Part shown: piece after piece, positions 6,646 to 7,263 of the stretch | Position numbering within the stretch: the first letter of the stretch is position 1 | Layout: each line of letters starts with the position of its first letter | Assembly (NCBI GenBank): GCA_030833685.1 | Contig: JAURGS010000125.1 | Span: 1 to 7,263, forward strand | Reading direction: 5' to 3' | DNA length: 7,263 nt | Source: Rhodoferax sp. | GTDB taxonomy: Bacteria > Pseudomonadota > Gammaproteobacteria > Burkholderiales > Burkholderiaceae_C | The notes under the pieces: generated by a model | Told to the model about the DNA's origin: nothing | Databases searched by the model: none | The model's input: the letters and a program-made list of their open reading frames with translations, nothing else | Made by a program: the position numbers and the translations under genes

Positions 6646-7263
6646 ATGAGTGAAACGCATTTCGGCTTCAAGCGGGTTGACGCATCGCAAAAAGCCCGTC
6701 ATGTGAAGCGTGTTTTTGATTCGGTCGCGCCCAAGTACGACCTGATGAACGACCTGATGTCGATGGGCTTGCATCGCGCCTGGAAGGCCTACACCGTCAT
6801 GGTCGCCAATATCCAGGAAGGTGACCGGGTGCTGGACATCGCTGGTGGCACCGGGGACCTGGCGATGGCGTTTGCGCGCAAGGCTGGCCGCTCAGGGCAG
6901 GTGGTTCATACCGATATCAACGAGGCCATGCTCAAGGTTGGGCGCGATCGGCTAATCGACGCCGGTCTGGTCTTGCCTACTCTGGTGTGTGACGCCCATA
7001 CCCTGCCGTTTACAGACGCGAGTTTCGATCTGGTCAGCGTGGCATTTGGCCTGCGCAACATGACGCACAAAGACCAGGCCCTGGCCGAGATGTGTCGTGT
7101 CTTGCGTCCAGGCGGGAAATTGCTGGTTCTGGAATTTTCCAAAGTCGCCAAGCCGCTTGAGAAGGCGTACGACTGGTATTCGTTCAATGTTCTGCCCCGC
7201 TTAGGGCAGTGGGTGGCGGGCGACGCGCAGAGTTACCAGTACCTGGCTGAATCCATTCGAATG
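6646..7263 (+). CDS. ubiE: Ubiquinone/menaquinone biosynthesis C-methyltransferase, C-terminus cut by window edge
   Basis: UbiE uses S-adenosylmethionine to C-methylate demethylmenaquinol and 2-methoxy-6-polyprenyl-1,4-benzoquinol, late steps of menaquinone and ubiquinone synthesis. The 206 visible codons contain the family's first signature around YDLMNDLMSMGLHRAWK (from Y31). The SAM-binding motif I is VLDIAGGTGD (62-71), followed by the acidic HTDIN loop, the FGLRNM stretch and the second signature RVLRPGGKLLVLEFS (151-165). The family is usually about 245-250 residues, so about 40 are missing past the edge. The frame is open to the last base. The ATG at 6646 gives the standard MSETHFGFKRV start, eight bases after the DUF971 stop, with a weak purine-rich AAGAA before it. 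Translational coupling with the upstream gene is likely. By analogy with other betaproteobacteria, ubiquinone genes such as ubiJ/ubiB may follow, but this cannot be seen. Confidence 0.96.
   Translation, partial: MSETHFGFKRVDASQKARHVKRVFDSVAPKYDLMNDLMSMGLHRAWKAYTVMVANIQEGDRVLDIAGGTGDLAMAFARKAGRSGQVVHTDINEAMLKVGRDRLIDAGLVLPTLVCDAHTLPFTDASFDLVSVAFGLRNMTHKDQALAEMCRVLRPGGKLLVLEFSKVAKPLEKAYDWYSFNVLPRLGQWVAGDAQSYQYLAESIRM

Overview
This window looks like ordinary core chromosome from a betaproteobacterium, most likely Burkholderiales and close to the Comamonadaceae. That is a judgement from remembered family sequences and gene order: divergent hemA-prfA, a DUF3683 FAD/Fe-S oxidoreductase, then a DUF971 gene directly before ubiE. 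No search was run. The DNA is moderately GC-rich and densely coding. I see no rRNA, tRNA, CRISPR array, insertion sequence, phage gene or attachment site.

Layout. On the minus strand, hemA (1738 to 479) is followed by prfA (375 down to the window edge, N-terminal third only). This is the widespread hemA-prfA order. On the plus strand, starting from the 92-base divergent gap, come a small three-helix membrane protein of unknown function (1831-2100), a 1309-residue flavin/iron-sulfur oxidoreductase (2258-6187), a DUF971 protein (6224-6637) and ubiE (6646 to the window edge, C-terminus missing). The spacers of 36 and 8 bases between the last three suggest one transcript.

How the genes fit together. 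HemA makes the first committed precursor of heme. UbiE performs a C-methylation in ubiquinone/menaquinone synthesis. The large oxidoreductase joins a GlcD/D-2-hydroxyglutarate dehydrogenase-like flavin module to a GlcF-like module with two 4Fe-4S motifs and two CCG domains, so it probably oxidises a 2-hydroxy acid and passes electrons towards the quinone pool. A respiratory theme is therefore plausible, but the substrate and any physical partnership are inference.

The most notable non-coding signal is the hemA / small-gene divergent region. A perfect TATAAT box lies exactly six bases before the hemA ATG, which would give a leaderless mRNA. A weaker opposing promoter appears to use the same two hexamer positions in mirror image, with an 11-base palindrome between them. 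I found no clear evidence of a new defence or mobile system.
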